A program made the translations under genes and the position numbers. From Euryarchaeota archaeon UBA226 (GTDB lineage: Archaea; Thermoplasmatota; Poseidoniia; Poseidoniales; Poseidoniaceae): a DNA stretch of 18,180 nt. Of the stretch, positions 7,576 to 14,376 are shown one piece after another. Where the stretch lies: the NCBI GenBank assembly GCA_002505935.1, contig DAWL01000194.1:1-18180 (forward strand), written 5' to 3'. Below the pieces are notes generated by a model. That model did no database searches. It worked only from the letters and a program-made list of their open reading frames with translations, and was not told where the DNA came from. Position 1 is the first letter of the stretch. Each line of letters begins with the position of its first letter.

Positions 7576-8193
7576 ATGGAAGCGATGGCTGAGCAATTCA
7601 AAACAGGGACAAGCACACTGGGTATTTGTTTCAAGGGAGGCGTTGTGGTCGGTGCCGATCATCGCGCTACCATGGGGCATTTCATCGCTAACAAGAGCGT
7701 TCAGAAGTTGTTCAAAATCGCAGACAATCTAGCCTTGACTACAGCAGGACTGGTCGGACACGCCCAAAGCCTATCTCGCATGTTGGCTGCTGAAGTTTCA
7801 CTCTATGAGTTGAAGCGCGGCCACCAGATGAGCGTCACCGCAGCTGCAACTTTGACAGCCAATATCCTTGGAGGCAGGCCATATTGGGTTCAACTCCTCA
7901 TCGTAGGAATGGATGAGGACGGACCTAGCGTCTACAGCATCGATTCTGCTGGTGGTAGTATTCCCGACGATTATTGTGCAACCGGTTCCGGTTCACCTTA
8001 CATGTACGGTGTTCTAGAAGACGGTTTCAAGAAGAACATGACCGAGGCCCAAGCACTATCTCTTGGTGCAAGAGCATTGTCCGCTTCAGGGCAGCGCGAT
8101 GCAGCCAGCGGAAACGGCATGGATCTTGCAGTTATCACCAAAGACGGATTCCGTCTACTCAGCGATGCTGAAGTAAAGGCTCTACTCAAGTAA
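7576..8193 (+). CDS. psmB: Proteasome beta subunit (catalytic)
   Basis: This is the proteolytic subunit of the archaeal 20S proteasome, which degrades unfolded proteins inside a chamber of stacked alpha and beta rings. The 205-residue precursor has an 11-residue propeptide (ending FKTG) that self-cleaves to expose Thr12 as the N-terminal nucleophile (TSTLGI). Asp28 in GADHR and Lys44 in QKLFKI correspond to mature Asp17 and Lys33. Later family blocks are AGLVGHAQ, YWVQLLIVGMD, SIDSAGGSIPDDYCATGSGS and SASGQRDAASGNG. The ATG at 7576 is preceded by a good ribosome-binding site, AAAGGTGATTGA. aCPSF1 follows 97 bases downstream on the same strand, so co-transcription is possible. The alpha subunit gene is not in the window. 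Confidence 0.95.
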   Translation: MEAMAEQFKTGTSTLGICFKGGVVVGADHRATMGHFIANKSVQKLFKIADNLALTTAGLVGHAQSLSRMLAAEVSLYELKRGHQMSVTAAATLTANILGGRPYWVQLLIVGMDEDGPSVYSIDSAGGSIPDDYCATGSGSPYMYGVLEDGFKKNMTEAQALSLGARALSASGQRDAASGNGMDLAVITKDGFRLLSDAEVKALLK

Positions 8194-8211
8194 GCCAAAT
8201 CAAATTCCCCC

Positions 8212-8255
8212 GGCCATTATTGGCCCCGCCCGTCAGGGTGGTGATTCTTCATCAC
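8212..8255 (+). promoter_or_regulatory. Two short inverted repeats between psmB and aCPSF1
   Basis: The 97-base gap holds GGCC-ATTATT-GGCC (8212-8225) and GTGAT-TCTTC-ATCAC (8241-8255), both able to form short hairpins in RNA. No U-tract follows, so they are not convincing terminators. The second ends 35 bases before the aCPSF1 ATG, so it would lie in that gene's leader if the two genes are co-transcribed. Confidence 0.3.
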
Positions 8256-8290
8256 TCAGAAGGCGTTAGTGGGGAGAAGGAGAAATTGAA

Positions 8291-10192
8291 ATGAGACTGA
8301 CATTCAAGGAAGTCAAAGACAAGATCAAGAAGATGGTTCCCAAGGAACTCGAATACGATGTTGAACTGGAGTCTGCTTCGGTTGCCATAGTGACTCCTAC
8401 GCCGAGAGAATTCTCCAAGGGTGGATTATTGGGTAAAATCGGCAGTGCGGTGAAGCGCAGTATCGTGCTAAGGCCTTCGGATGACATATTGATGGACGAA
8501 GAAGAGGCTGAGAAGTTGATTAGGCAGAGCATCCCTGAGAACATTAACATCTCTGTGGTTCATTTTGACAGGTGCTTCAAGGAAGTGCTGGTTCAATGCG
8601 ACGACCCAGGTAATGCTCTGGGTAAGAGAGGCGCAATCCGCGAGAAATTAATGGACGAGACGGGTTGGATCATCCGTATCGAAAGAACTCCTCCTCTTGA
8701 GTCAAAAACCACGCATGACATCAGAGGATACCGAAAGGCACATTGGCAGGAGAGAAGGAAACTGCTCAAGGAGTTTGGACTCAATATCTACCGCCCAAAA
8801 AGACCTGGCCCTAATTGGGTAAGACTGACTGCCCTTGGTTCATACAGGGAAGTCGGAAGGGCATGTCACTACATAACTACAAACGAAAGTAGGGTTATGA
8901 TTGACGTCGGAGTGAATATTGCTTCTGATACAGATCCAATGCCATATTTCAACGCCCCTGAGGCTTTGCCATTGGAGAAGTTAGATGCTGTTGTTTTGAC
9001 ACATGCGCATCTTGACCACGCTGGAATGTTGCCTGTTCTATTCAAGTATGGATTCAGAGGCCCAGTATTCTGCACACCTCCTACTAGGGACATGATGCTA
9101 CTCTTGCAGACCGATTACCTCAAGGTGACCAGTTCAGAAGGTAAGCGCCCACCATATGAGATGGAGCATATCCGTGAATGTATGAAGCACGTAGTGGATG
9201 TAGATTGGAACAAGACCACAGATATCGCCCCTGATATCAAGTTGACATTCCACAATGCAGGACATATCCTCGGTTCCTCTGCAGTTCACCTTCACATCGG
9301 AGACGGAGTACACAACATCGTTCTCTCAGGAGATACCAAATTCGAGAAGTCTTGGTTATTCGATGCAGCCAGTTGTCGTTTCCCTAGGTGTGAGACCTTG
9401 GTGATTGAATCCACATACGGTGCAGCTGGTGACTTCCAGCCAAGTAGGTCTGAGGCGACCATGGAATTACAGGACGTTATTCGCAGGACTATGAAGCGAA
9501 ACGGCAAGGTGATTTGCCCTGTATTCGCAGTAGGTCGTAGCCAAGAAGTGATGATCGCCATAGATGAATTATTCAGGTCAGGAGAGGTTGAACCAGTTCC
9601 CGTTTATCTAGATGGAATGATTCAGGAAGCGACAGCAATACACGCAGCGCATCCCGAGTTCCTAACTAGTTCTCTCAAGCGTTCACTCTTACAAGATGAT
9701 GGTGATAATCCCTTCACAAGCACTTGGTTCAGACAGGTGCAAGGCCGAGATATGCGCGAGTCTATAGTTCTCGACCACTCTCCTTGTATCGTTTTGGCTA
9801 CTAGTGGAATGCTCAACGGAGGTCCGGTTATGGAGTACTTCCGAAATTGGGCAGCAGACGACCGTAATACTCTGTGTTTCGTCGGCTATCAGGCCGAGGG
9901 AACCCTTGGGCGAAGATTGCAGAAAGGATTCGGAGAAGTGCCAATGCATGTCGACGGTAGAACAGAGATTGTCAAAATCGGCTGTGAAATGGTGACCATC
10001 GATGGATTCAGCGGACACTCTGACCGCAAGCAATTGATTGATTTCATCGACCAGATGAGCCCTAAGCCCAAGACCGTAATCTGCCATCACGGAGATTACC
10101 ACAAGTGCAACGAATTAGGACTCAGTCTAAGGGATAAATTCGGCGTAATTACCCACGCACCGAAGAATCTTGAGACCGTAAGGCTGGTTTGA
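8291..10192 (+). CDS. aCPSF1/FttA, KH-MBL-beta-CASP transcription termination nuclease
   Basis: The archaeal homologue of eukaryotic CPSF73, a zinc ribonuclease that cleaves nascent transcripts near U-rich 3' ends and triggers RNA polymerase release. The 633-residue length matches the family. Residues 1-150 are the two N-terminal KH-like domains (GNALGKRGAIREKLMDETGW at 107-126). The metallo-beta-lactamase core has THAHLDHAG (His238, His240, Asp242, His243), AGHILGSS (His325) and SGDTK (Asp348). The beta-CASP part has IESTYGA, VFAVGRSQE, ATSGMLNGGP, DGFSGHSD (His576) and a final CHHGD (around His600). The ATG at 8291 follows GGAGAAGGAGAAATTGAA, a strong ribosome-binding site. The stop codon abuts the stop of the convergent gene at 10193 with zero spacing, so its own transcript must end inside the opposite gene. 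Confidence 0.95.
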   Translation: MRLTFKEVKDKIKKMVPKELEYDVELESASVAIVTPTPREFSKGGLLGKIGSAVKRSIVLRPSDDILMDEEEAEKLIRQSIPENINISVVHFDRCFKEVLVQCDDPGNALGKRGAIREKLMDETGWIIRIERTPPLESKTTHDIRGYRKAHWQERRKLLKEFGLNIYRPKRPGPNWVRLTALGSYREVGRACHYITTNESRVMIDVGVNIASDTDPMPYFNAPEALPLEKLDAVVLTHAHLDHAGMLPVLFKYGFRGPVFCTPPTRDMMLLLQTDYLKVTSSEGKRPPYEMEHIRECMKHVVDVDWNKTTDIAPDIKLTFHNAGHILGSSAVHLHIGDGVHNIVLSGDTKFEKSWLFDAASCRFPRCETLVIESTYGAAGDFQPSRSEATMELQDVIRRTMKRNGKVICPVFAVGRSQEVMIAIDELFRSGEVEPVPVYLDGMIQEATAIHAAHPEFLTSSLKRSLLQDDGDNPFTSTWFRQVQGRDMRESIVLDHSPCIVLATSGMLNGGPVMEYFRNWAADDRNTLCFVGYQAEGTLGRRLQKGFGEVPMHVDGRTEIVKIGCEMVTIDGFSGHSDRKQLIDFIDQMSPKPKTVICHHGDYHKCNELGLSLRDKFGVITHAPKNLETVRLV

Positions 10193-10507
10193 TTAAAGCG
10201 GAATTTCAAATCCTGAGTCGATAGGATCTGGTAGACTCTCTTCATTCGCAGGAGTTTCGACTTCTACATCTTCACTGCGCTGAGACAATACTCCTGCCGT
10301 AGAAGAATCTGATTCGAACGAGGCTTTAGTGTTCAATACGAGCAAGCAGATGAATAGCATCCCAAACAACAGGAGCATAAACACTGAACCACCTTCCATT
10401 CCATCACCTGCTCTGCTTAGAGCAAGGGCGACAATCAATCCCGCGATGCCGCCAACAAGCAACATGTTCCTAGCCTTCACGGCAATCCGAAGGACCACGT
10501 TGTTCAT
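10193..10507 (-). CDS. Small two-helix membrane protein, unknown
   Basis: I do not recognise the family. The 104-residue product begins MNNVVLRIAVKARN, then has two transmembrane helices (about 14-32, MLLVGGIAGLIVALALS, and 40-60, VFMLLLFGMLFICLLVLN) and an acidic Ser/Glu-rich tail of about 40 residues (SEDVEVETPANEES), probably cytoplasmic or surface-exposed depending on topology. A TTG three codons upstream (10516) is in frame, but the ATG at 10507 is the more ordinary start. Only 24 bases separate it from the ATG of the divergent gene at 10532, so promoter elements of each must lie within the other gene. Its stop abuts that of aCPSF1. Confidence 0.65.
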   Translation of the reverse strand: MNNVVLRIAVKARNMLLVGGIAGLIVALALSRAGDGMEGGSVFMLLLFGMLFICLLVLNTKASFESDSSTAGVLSQRSEDVEVETPANEESLPDPIDSGFEIPL

Positions 10508-10531
10508 GAACCCCAAACCCGTCCTGAGTTC

Positions 10532-11194
10532 ATGTCTGCGGACAAATTACCCAAGCGGCGTTCGTCAAAGTCGACTCCTGGTTGGCTTATGACTGCTGTT
10601 GCACCATGGGGTGAGAATGCTGAGGACGCATTCGATCAGGGGCTTGTTGAACTAGGTCTCGGAGATTGCCGATTGATCAGAGTTGAAGGCGCGATGTTGC
10701 CTATGGGTTTCGAGGCAGTTCCATCAAAACCACTGCCAATGGGCTCTTTGGTGGAGTGCCATCTTGCAGTTGCTACCGCTCAAGACCGCGGTACTGCTAG
10801 TGCAGGAGTAGCATGGGCCTCTGCAGTAACTCCTGAGGGTGACGAGTGTTCAATCGTAGCAAGTCTTGTGACAGATGAGGATTATGAAGAGACAGAAGCC
10901 CTTCTCAAGCGTAACCTTCAGCGTAAGTTAGCAAGCCGTGACTTAGAGGTTCTCGCATTTGATGTGGCGGTTGACGAAGTCACTGCGGGGCATAATCACC
11001 ACGGTGTTGCGATGGCTGCACTAATCATGCCGGACAGCCTCAATATCGGAATGGGCTCAAGAGGTAGAGTGCGAGCACCACCAATAGTCAAGCAGGCCGA
11101 GGAGGGTGGTGAAACCTTTGCACCAAAGCCATCTGGGCCTACAAGAGGTTCCCTGACCAGAGAGGCAGATTCTGGAATGGACTTCTCGCTTTGA
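10532..11194 (+). CDS. Pyruvoyl-dependent arginine decarboxylase-fold protein, cleavage site lost
   Basis: Residues about 25-168 follow the pattern of archaeal pyruvoyl-dependent arginine decarboxylase: EDAFDQGLVELGLGDCRLIR, VPSKPLPMGSLVE, a Gly/Ala-rich strand (TASAGVAWASAV) and late VAVDEVTAGHNHHGVAMAAL. In active enzymes the chain cuts itself between two serines in the motif IxSSIMP, turning the second into the pyruvoyl cofactor. Here the motif is IRVEGAMLP, with Glu52-Gly53 in place of Ser-Ser, and the region where the M. jannaschii enzyme has its catalytic Glu (LIMEYEG) reads IVASLVTD. It is therefore probably not a decarboxylase of this type. A Gly/Pro/Arg-rich tail of about 50 residues follows, which the 165-residue M. 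jannaschii enzyme lacks. A zinc-ribbon gene follows closely. The family assignment is from remembered sequences, not a search. Confidence 0.6.
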   Translation: MSADKLPKRRSSKSTPGWLMTAVAPWGENAEDAFDQGLVELGLGDCRLIRVEGAMLPMGFEAVPSKPLPMGSLVECHLAVATAQDRGTASAGVAWASAVTPEGDECSIVASLVTDEDYEETEALLKRNLQRKLASRDLEVLAFDVAVDEVTAGHNHHGVAMAALIMPDSLNIGMGSRGRVRAPPIVKQAEEGGETFAPKPSGPTRGSLTREADSGMDFSL

Positions 11195-11232
11195 GCGAAT
11201 ACCTTGTATTCCCTCGTCATCCAAGCAGCGCT

Positions 11233-11670
11233 ATGGATGCCCCCGCGTGGACTGTTCTACGCTGCGCGTCCTGCGGCCAGTGTTTCGCTCGTAAAGCCGG
11301 TCAACAAGCAAAATGCAGTCGTTGTGGCCTAGCAGCCAACGAGGCATCAGAAGTCGTATCGCATGCAGCGAACGTCCAACAACTGCAACATGAAATCGCC
11401 ATGGCCAATGTTCCCGAGGAATTGCGCGAGGAATTAGCCAGTAAACTTGCTCCGCCAAAACCAACTATCTCTCACAAGGACGATGACCCAAGGAGCCTCA
11501 GGCATTGTCTCATCGATGCTGCAAAGGATGGTATCGTCGACAAAGAATCAGTACAATCTTCGCTAGCCAAGATGAATATCAGCATGAGAGCCATCGATCT
11601 ACTCGACATGGCATATCAGCAGGGATTACTATTGCAACTTAGTGAAGATGAGTGGCAACTCATCGAGTGA
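11233..11670 (+). CDS. Zinc-ribbon and winged-helix-like protein
   Basis: From the ATG at 11233 the 145-residue protein opens with a zinc ribbon, WTVLRCASCGQCF then AKCSRCG (Cys11, Cys14, Cys28, Cys31), then a helical segment (VQQLQHEIAMANVPEELREE) and a C-terminal part whose helix-helix-strand order (residues about 85-145, ending GLLLQLSEDEWQLIE) resembles a winged helix. The arrangement recalls the haloarchaeal DUF5817 proteins, a match from memory. Nucleic-acid binding is plausible but unproven. A TTG at 11191 overlaps the upstream stop as TTGA and would add 14 residues by translational coupling; I prefer the ATG because the zinc ribbon normally sits at the extreme N-terminus. It is co-oriented with the decarboxylase-like gene and with tRNA-Pro 35 bases downstream. 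Confidence 0.65.
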   Translation: MDAPAWTVLRCASCGQCFARKAGQQAKCSRCGLAANEASEVVSHAANVQQLQHEIAMANVPEELREELASKLAPPKPTISHKDDDPRSLRHCLIDAAKDGIVDKESVQSSLAKMNISMRAIDLLDMAYQQGLLLQLSEDEWQLIE

Positions 11671-11701
11671 ATACTTATCACGGGACCTCGGCTCGCCGAG
11701 G
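11669..11701 (+). promoter_or_regulatory. TATA-like element and perfect hairpin ahead of tRNA-Pro
   Basis: The 35 bases between the zinc-ribbon stop and the tRNA hold an AT-rich TATA-like element (GAATACTTATC, near 11669-11679) and a perfect palindrome at 11686-11701: 7-base arms CCTCGGC/GCCGAGG around TC. In RNA it would form a six-pair stem with a four-base loop, ending 4 bases before tRNA position 1. It may be a leader hairpin for 5' processing, or an end signal for the upstream operon. Confidence 0.4.
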
Positions 11702-11705
11702 CATT

Positions 11706-11780
11706 GGGCCCGTGGGTTAGCTTGGCCAATACTCGGGCGTTTGGGACGCTTGGACTCCGGTTCAAATCCGGACGGGCCCA
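11706..11780 (+). tRNA. tRNA-Pro (anticodon UGG)
   Basis: The 75 bases fold into a full cloverleaf. The acceptor arms are GGGCCCG/CGGGCCC with discriminator A at 11780. The D arm has G10-U25, G11-C24 and U12-A23 pairs with A14, G15, G18 and G19 in place. The anticodon stem is GGGCG/CGCTT (two G-U pairs) around loop TTTGGGA, anticodon TGG at 11742-11744. The variable loop is GGAC and the T arm is TCCGG-TTCAAAT-CCGGA. CCA is not encoded, as usual in archaea, and there is no intron. The gene lies 35 bases after a protein gene on the same strand, so it could be cut from a longer transcript. Confidence 0.95.
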
Positions 11781-11942
11781 TCCAAGCAACTAGCATTCAG
11801 GCTAGGCTATTCGCACTGACTACTGAGGCCATCCATCTTTCCAGTCTGGCGCACCAGCGTGGAAGGCCCGAGGTGGTGTCGAAAATGCTCGCCGCCCTCT
11901 TGGGCAATCAACAGTATGGTGGCGGTGGCAGGCGCTACTGAC
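11781..11942. other. Gap after tRNA-Pro without a recognised gene
   Basis: These 162 bases separate the tRNA from the stop of the convergent lipoprotein gene. On the plus strand a frame open since 11642 passes through the tRNA and stops at 11941, one base before the lipoprotein stop; its part after the tRNA (for example ARLFALTTEAIHLSSLAHQR) has no ordinary start codon until GTG at 11873. A GC-rich pairing is possible between CGCCGCC near 11891 and GGCGGTG near 11922. I recognise no RNA family. Confidence 0.4.
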
Positions 11943-13418
11943 CTACAGAGTCGCAACTCCACCAGCAGGCATCGGATTCAACACCGTTCCTTCACCGCGT
12001 AATACCGGCCCCTGAGTCAGGGTTGCGAAGATACCGATGTCTCCCGCTATATTGTGTGATAATGAGAACCATGGCCTACCATATTGGTCGACTCCCATGT
12101 CTAGGAAATCCCCCAATCCTCCACAGCGGTTGTAGCCACAGTCTGGAGTGCTATCCAATGGGTCATCGGCTGCATTGATTCGAACTGTCGTCAACAATGG
12201 CATCTCCGAGAAGGCATCTGTGATGATGGTCATGTAGCCATTCCATGTATCATTACCCGCATCTGCTACGTATCCTAGGGCAACCTTGCCAGCCGCTCCT
12301 GCAGTAATTACTGGGAATCCTGTTCCTAGCATCTTCGTTGGTGGAGCGATCATCATCGCATCTGACCAAGTATCTCCTTGGTCTCTTGAATATGCATAGT
12401 AGGGCATATTATCAGCCCCCATCCACATCGCGTGGACATTGTTATCATCGTCTATAGCGACTTGAGCCTCCTCAGCATTCCAAGTATCTGCAGTACCACT
12501 TTCGCTGGTTGGTAGTGGGTGTTCGGTCCAAGTAAAACCTCCATCTTCGCTACGATAAATCGAGTAACCATCTCCCGAGCAACCAATGTTTCCGCGGTAG
12601 AAGTTACCATCTGGGGCACCCTCAAGGTGTGCAGTCAATCCTCCGCTACCACAGTTCAGGGGCGCTCCTGAAACTTCTGGGGTCCAAGTAAGTCCTCCAT
12701 CGAAGGAGCTTGAGCATAATGGATGTGGGGCATTACCGTTGATGCAGAATACCCAAGTGGTATCGTGCAGAACTGCTGGATATGGTGCCGAGGTTATTGT
12801 CTGGTGGTCTTGTACCGAGTAAATTGAGGTTGCAACAGTAGGTGGAGAGAAACTCCCTCCTTCGTTATCAGACCATTCTACGGTCATGCCAAGTAGCGCA
12901 TGCATGTCGAATTTCATTATCCGGTCTGTCCATTTGTCGACATAGATGTAGGGGTCGTTACTATTCGGTACTGGAGTTAAGGGATCATAGACATTTACGC
13001 ATGAATAATCACTGAGATTCTTCATCTCGATCAGTCCACTACATTGTACCACTGCTGTCGAGCCCGCAGGTCCATTGCCCCAACTGGAGATGTAGAGATT
13101 GTCAGCCGAGGTTATCCCCATGGTCGGCTCAAAGGTTGTGAAACCGATTCCGTAGTAGGATCCCTCGGTGAAGTATGGTGTATTGTTAGCGGTGAAATTA
13201 GCACTGATGTTGGCCGCTGCTAGTGCACTCTCATTTGTCGCATCTATAGCCCCTGGGAAGTGATACCAAGTTCCTACTGGAGTTCCCTGTTCGAATTCAA
13301 AAACTCCTCCTTCTACCCATTCTTTAGCCCCTCCACTAGATTGTCCGAAACAACCTGAAAGAATACTCATCATCATGACCAGAGTCATGAGGGCAGCCTT
13401 CAGGCTGTGCTTGGCCAT
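11943..13418 (-). CDS. Lipoprotein with Asp-box (BNR) beta-propeller repeats
   Basis: The 491-residue product has a lipoprotein signal peptide: basic start, hydrophobic MTLVMMMSILSG and lipobox LSGC, so Cys23 should be lipidated and the protein anchored outside the cell. Four Asp-box motifs (SxDxGxTW type) follow: SDNEGGSF (183-190), SFDGGLTW (238-245), SEDGGFTW (290-297) and SRDQGDTW (344-351), the mark of sialidase-like six-bladed propellers. Paired cysteines suggest disulfides. I do not see the full set of catalytic arginines of true sialidases, so binding or another hydrolase role is as likely. The ATG at 13418 lies inside the 3' end of the upstream glycosyltransferase gene (19-base overlap), so the two are probably co-transcribed and coupled. 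An internal ATG at 13388 would leave too short a signal peptide. Confidence 0.8.
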   Translation of the reverse strand: MAKHSLKAALMTLVMMMSILSGCFGQSSGGAKEWVEGGVFEFEQGTPVGTWYHFPGAIDATNESALAAANISANFTANNTPYFTEGSYYGIGFTTFEPTMGITSADNLYISSWGNGPAGSTAVVQCSGLIEMKNLSDYSCVNVYDPLTPVPNSNDPYIYVDKWTDRIMKFDMHALLGMTVEWSDNEGGSFSPPTVATSIYSVQDHQTITSAPYPAVLHDTTWVFCINGNAPHPLCSSSFDGGLTWTPEVSGAPLNCGSGGLTAHLEGAPDGNFYRGNIGCSGDGYSIYRSEDGGFTWTEHPLPTSESGTADTWNAEEAQVAIDDDNNVHAMWMGADNMPYYAYSRDQGDTWSDAMMIAPPTKMLGTGFPVITAGAAGKVALGYVADAGNDTWNGYMTIITDAFSEMPLLTTVRINAADDPLDSTPDCGYNRCGGLGDFLDMGVDQYGRPWFSLSHNIAGDIGIFATLTQGPVLRGEGTVLNPMPAGGVATL

Positions 13419-14374
13419 GTCGCTGCGTCGTTGCTTTCCGCTTCAATCTTGTCGGGATTGGATTTAGGGCAAACAATGCGGTGGTCGACAACTCTAGCAG
13501 CGATGAGTCCTGCAATTCCAAAGAGACCCAGTGGTCCGATCCAAGGTATGCTTGCCAAGGCAGTAACGCCACCTAGGAATCCCATACTGACCATGATTCG
13601 TTTGAATAGTGGGATTTTCCTCCGCCCTAGTAAGTACCATCTGCTACCGCGCGATAAGAGACCACCAAGCAGCATTGCTGAAACTTTAGGCATGAATGTA
13701 AGGATGCGAATACCCGATGATTGGCCTTCGTAAACTGCTCTAACGGGTGCTTCTGCTACGATAAATCCCTGTTCAACACAGCGCATCAACCACCAATTTG
13801 GATAGCCATATCCATCCCAGTTTTCGCTGAAGTCCCAGTTTTTGAGAATCTCATCGCTGCACACTGTATAGCCACATTGCGGGTCGTTTATCTTCAGTCC
13901 ACTGGCCATATTGGTCAAGTGCTTGAGCCACCAAGTACCCAATCTCCGTCGAAGTGGCATGCTGGTCAATCCGTCTGAATGTAGTGATCTATCTCCTTTG
14001 ACAAAGTGGGCTTCGGTATCGATTATGGTATCTAGTAAGATATTCAGGTCGCTAGCATCCATCTGCCCATCTCCAGCCATCACTACGGCAAACCATCTGC
14101 CTTCTATTTTGGAATTCACAAGATGCTTGTATCCTGAGGCTATTGCTCCGCCTACGCCTATTCCTCCAGATTGAATCACTGTTGCACCACATTCTGAGGC
14201 TTTGTTAGCAGTAGAATCTAGAGAACCATCGTCGATGACAAGAGTTTCATCAATCCAATCTGGAAGTGAATTGATTGCTCCAGCAATGTGTTCTTCCTCA
14301 TTGCGCGCTGGCATGACCACGAAGACCTTGCAATCCCTGAACACATCGGCGAGGGACATGCGGAAGTTCATCAT
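13400..14374 (-). CDS. GT2-family glycosyltransferase with C-terminal membrane helices
   Basis: The first 220 residues are a family 2 glycosyltransferase of the dolichyl-phosphate sugar synthase kind: VVMPARNEEEHIAGAINSLP (19-38), the nucleotide-binding VIDDGSLDST (46-55), and the DxD-region VVMAGDGQMDASD (97-109), then VKGDRS and a late DPQCGY. After about residue 250 come hydrophobic segments (RIMVSMGFLGGVTALASI and GPLGLFGIAGLIAARVV), likely two membrane helices. It probably transfers a sugar from a nucleotide donor to a lipid or surface glycan at the inner membrane face. The start may be ATG at 14374, 14371 or 14359; the first leaves only two bases to the divergent gene. The downstream lipoprotein gene overlaps its end by 19 bases. 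Confidence 0.85.
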   Translation of the reverse strand: MMNFRMSLADVFRDCKVFVVMPARNEEEHIAGAINSLPDWIDETLVIDDGSLDSTANKASECGATVIQSGGIGVGGAIASGYKHLVNSKIEGRWFAVVMAGDGQMDASDLNILLDTIIDTEAHFVKGDRSLHSDGLTSMPLRRRLGTWWLKHLTNMASGLKINDPQCGYTVCSDEILKNWDFSENWDGYGYPNWWLMRCVEQGFIVAEAPVRAVYEGQSSGIRILTFMPKVSAMLLGGLLSRGSRWYLLGRRKIPLFKRIMVSMGFLGGVTALASIPWIGPLGLFGIAGLIAARVVDHRIVCPKSNPDKIEAESNDAATWPSTA

Positions 14375-14376
14375 CT

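Noticed and set aside
7200..7634. 144-codon minus-strand frame across the sepF-psmB gap
   Set aside because: It overlaps the sepF-like gene and the start of psmB in other frames, has no domain pattern, and is explained as a shadow.
8212..8255. Intrinsic terminator after psmB
   Set aside because: The hairpins are short (4 and 5 pairs) and no U-tract follows, so a terminator call is not supported.
9689..10102. 137-codon minus-strand frame inside aCPSF1
   Set aside because: It is antisense to the conserved beta-CASP region, whose motifs all lie on the plus strand; no protein family pattern is seen.
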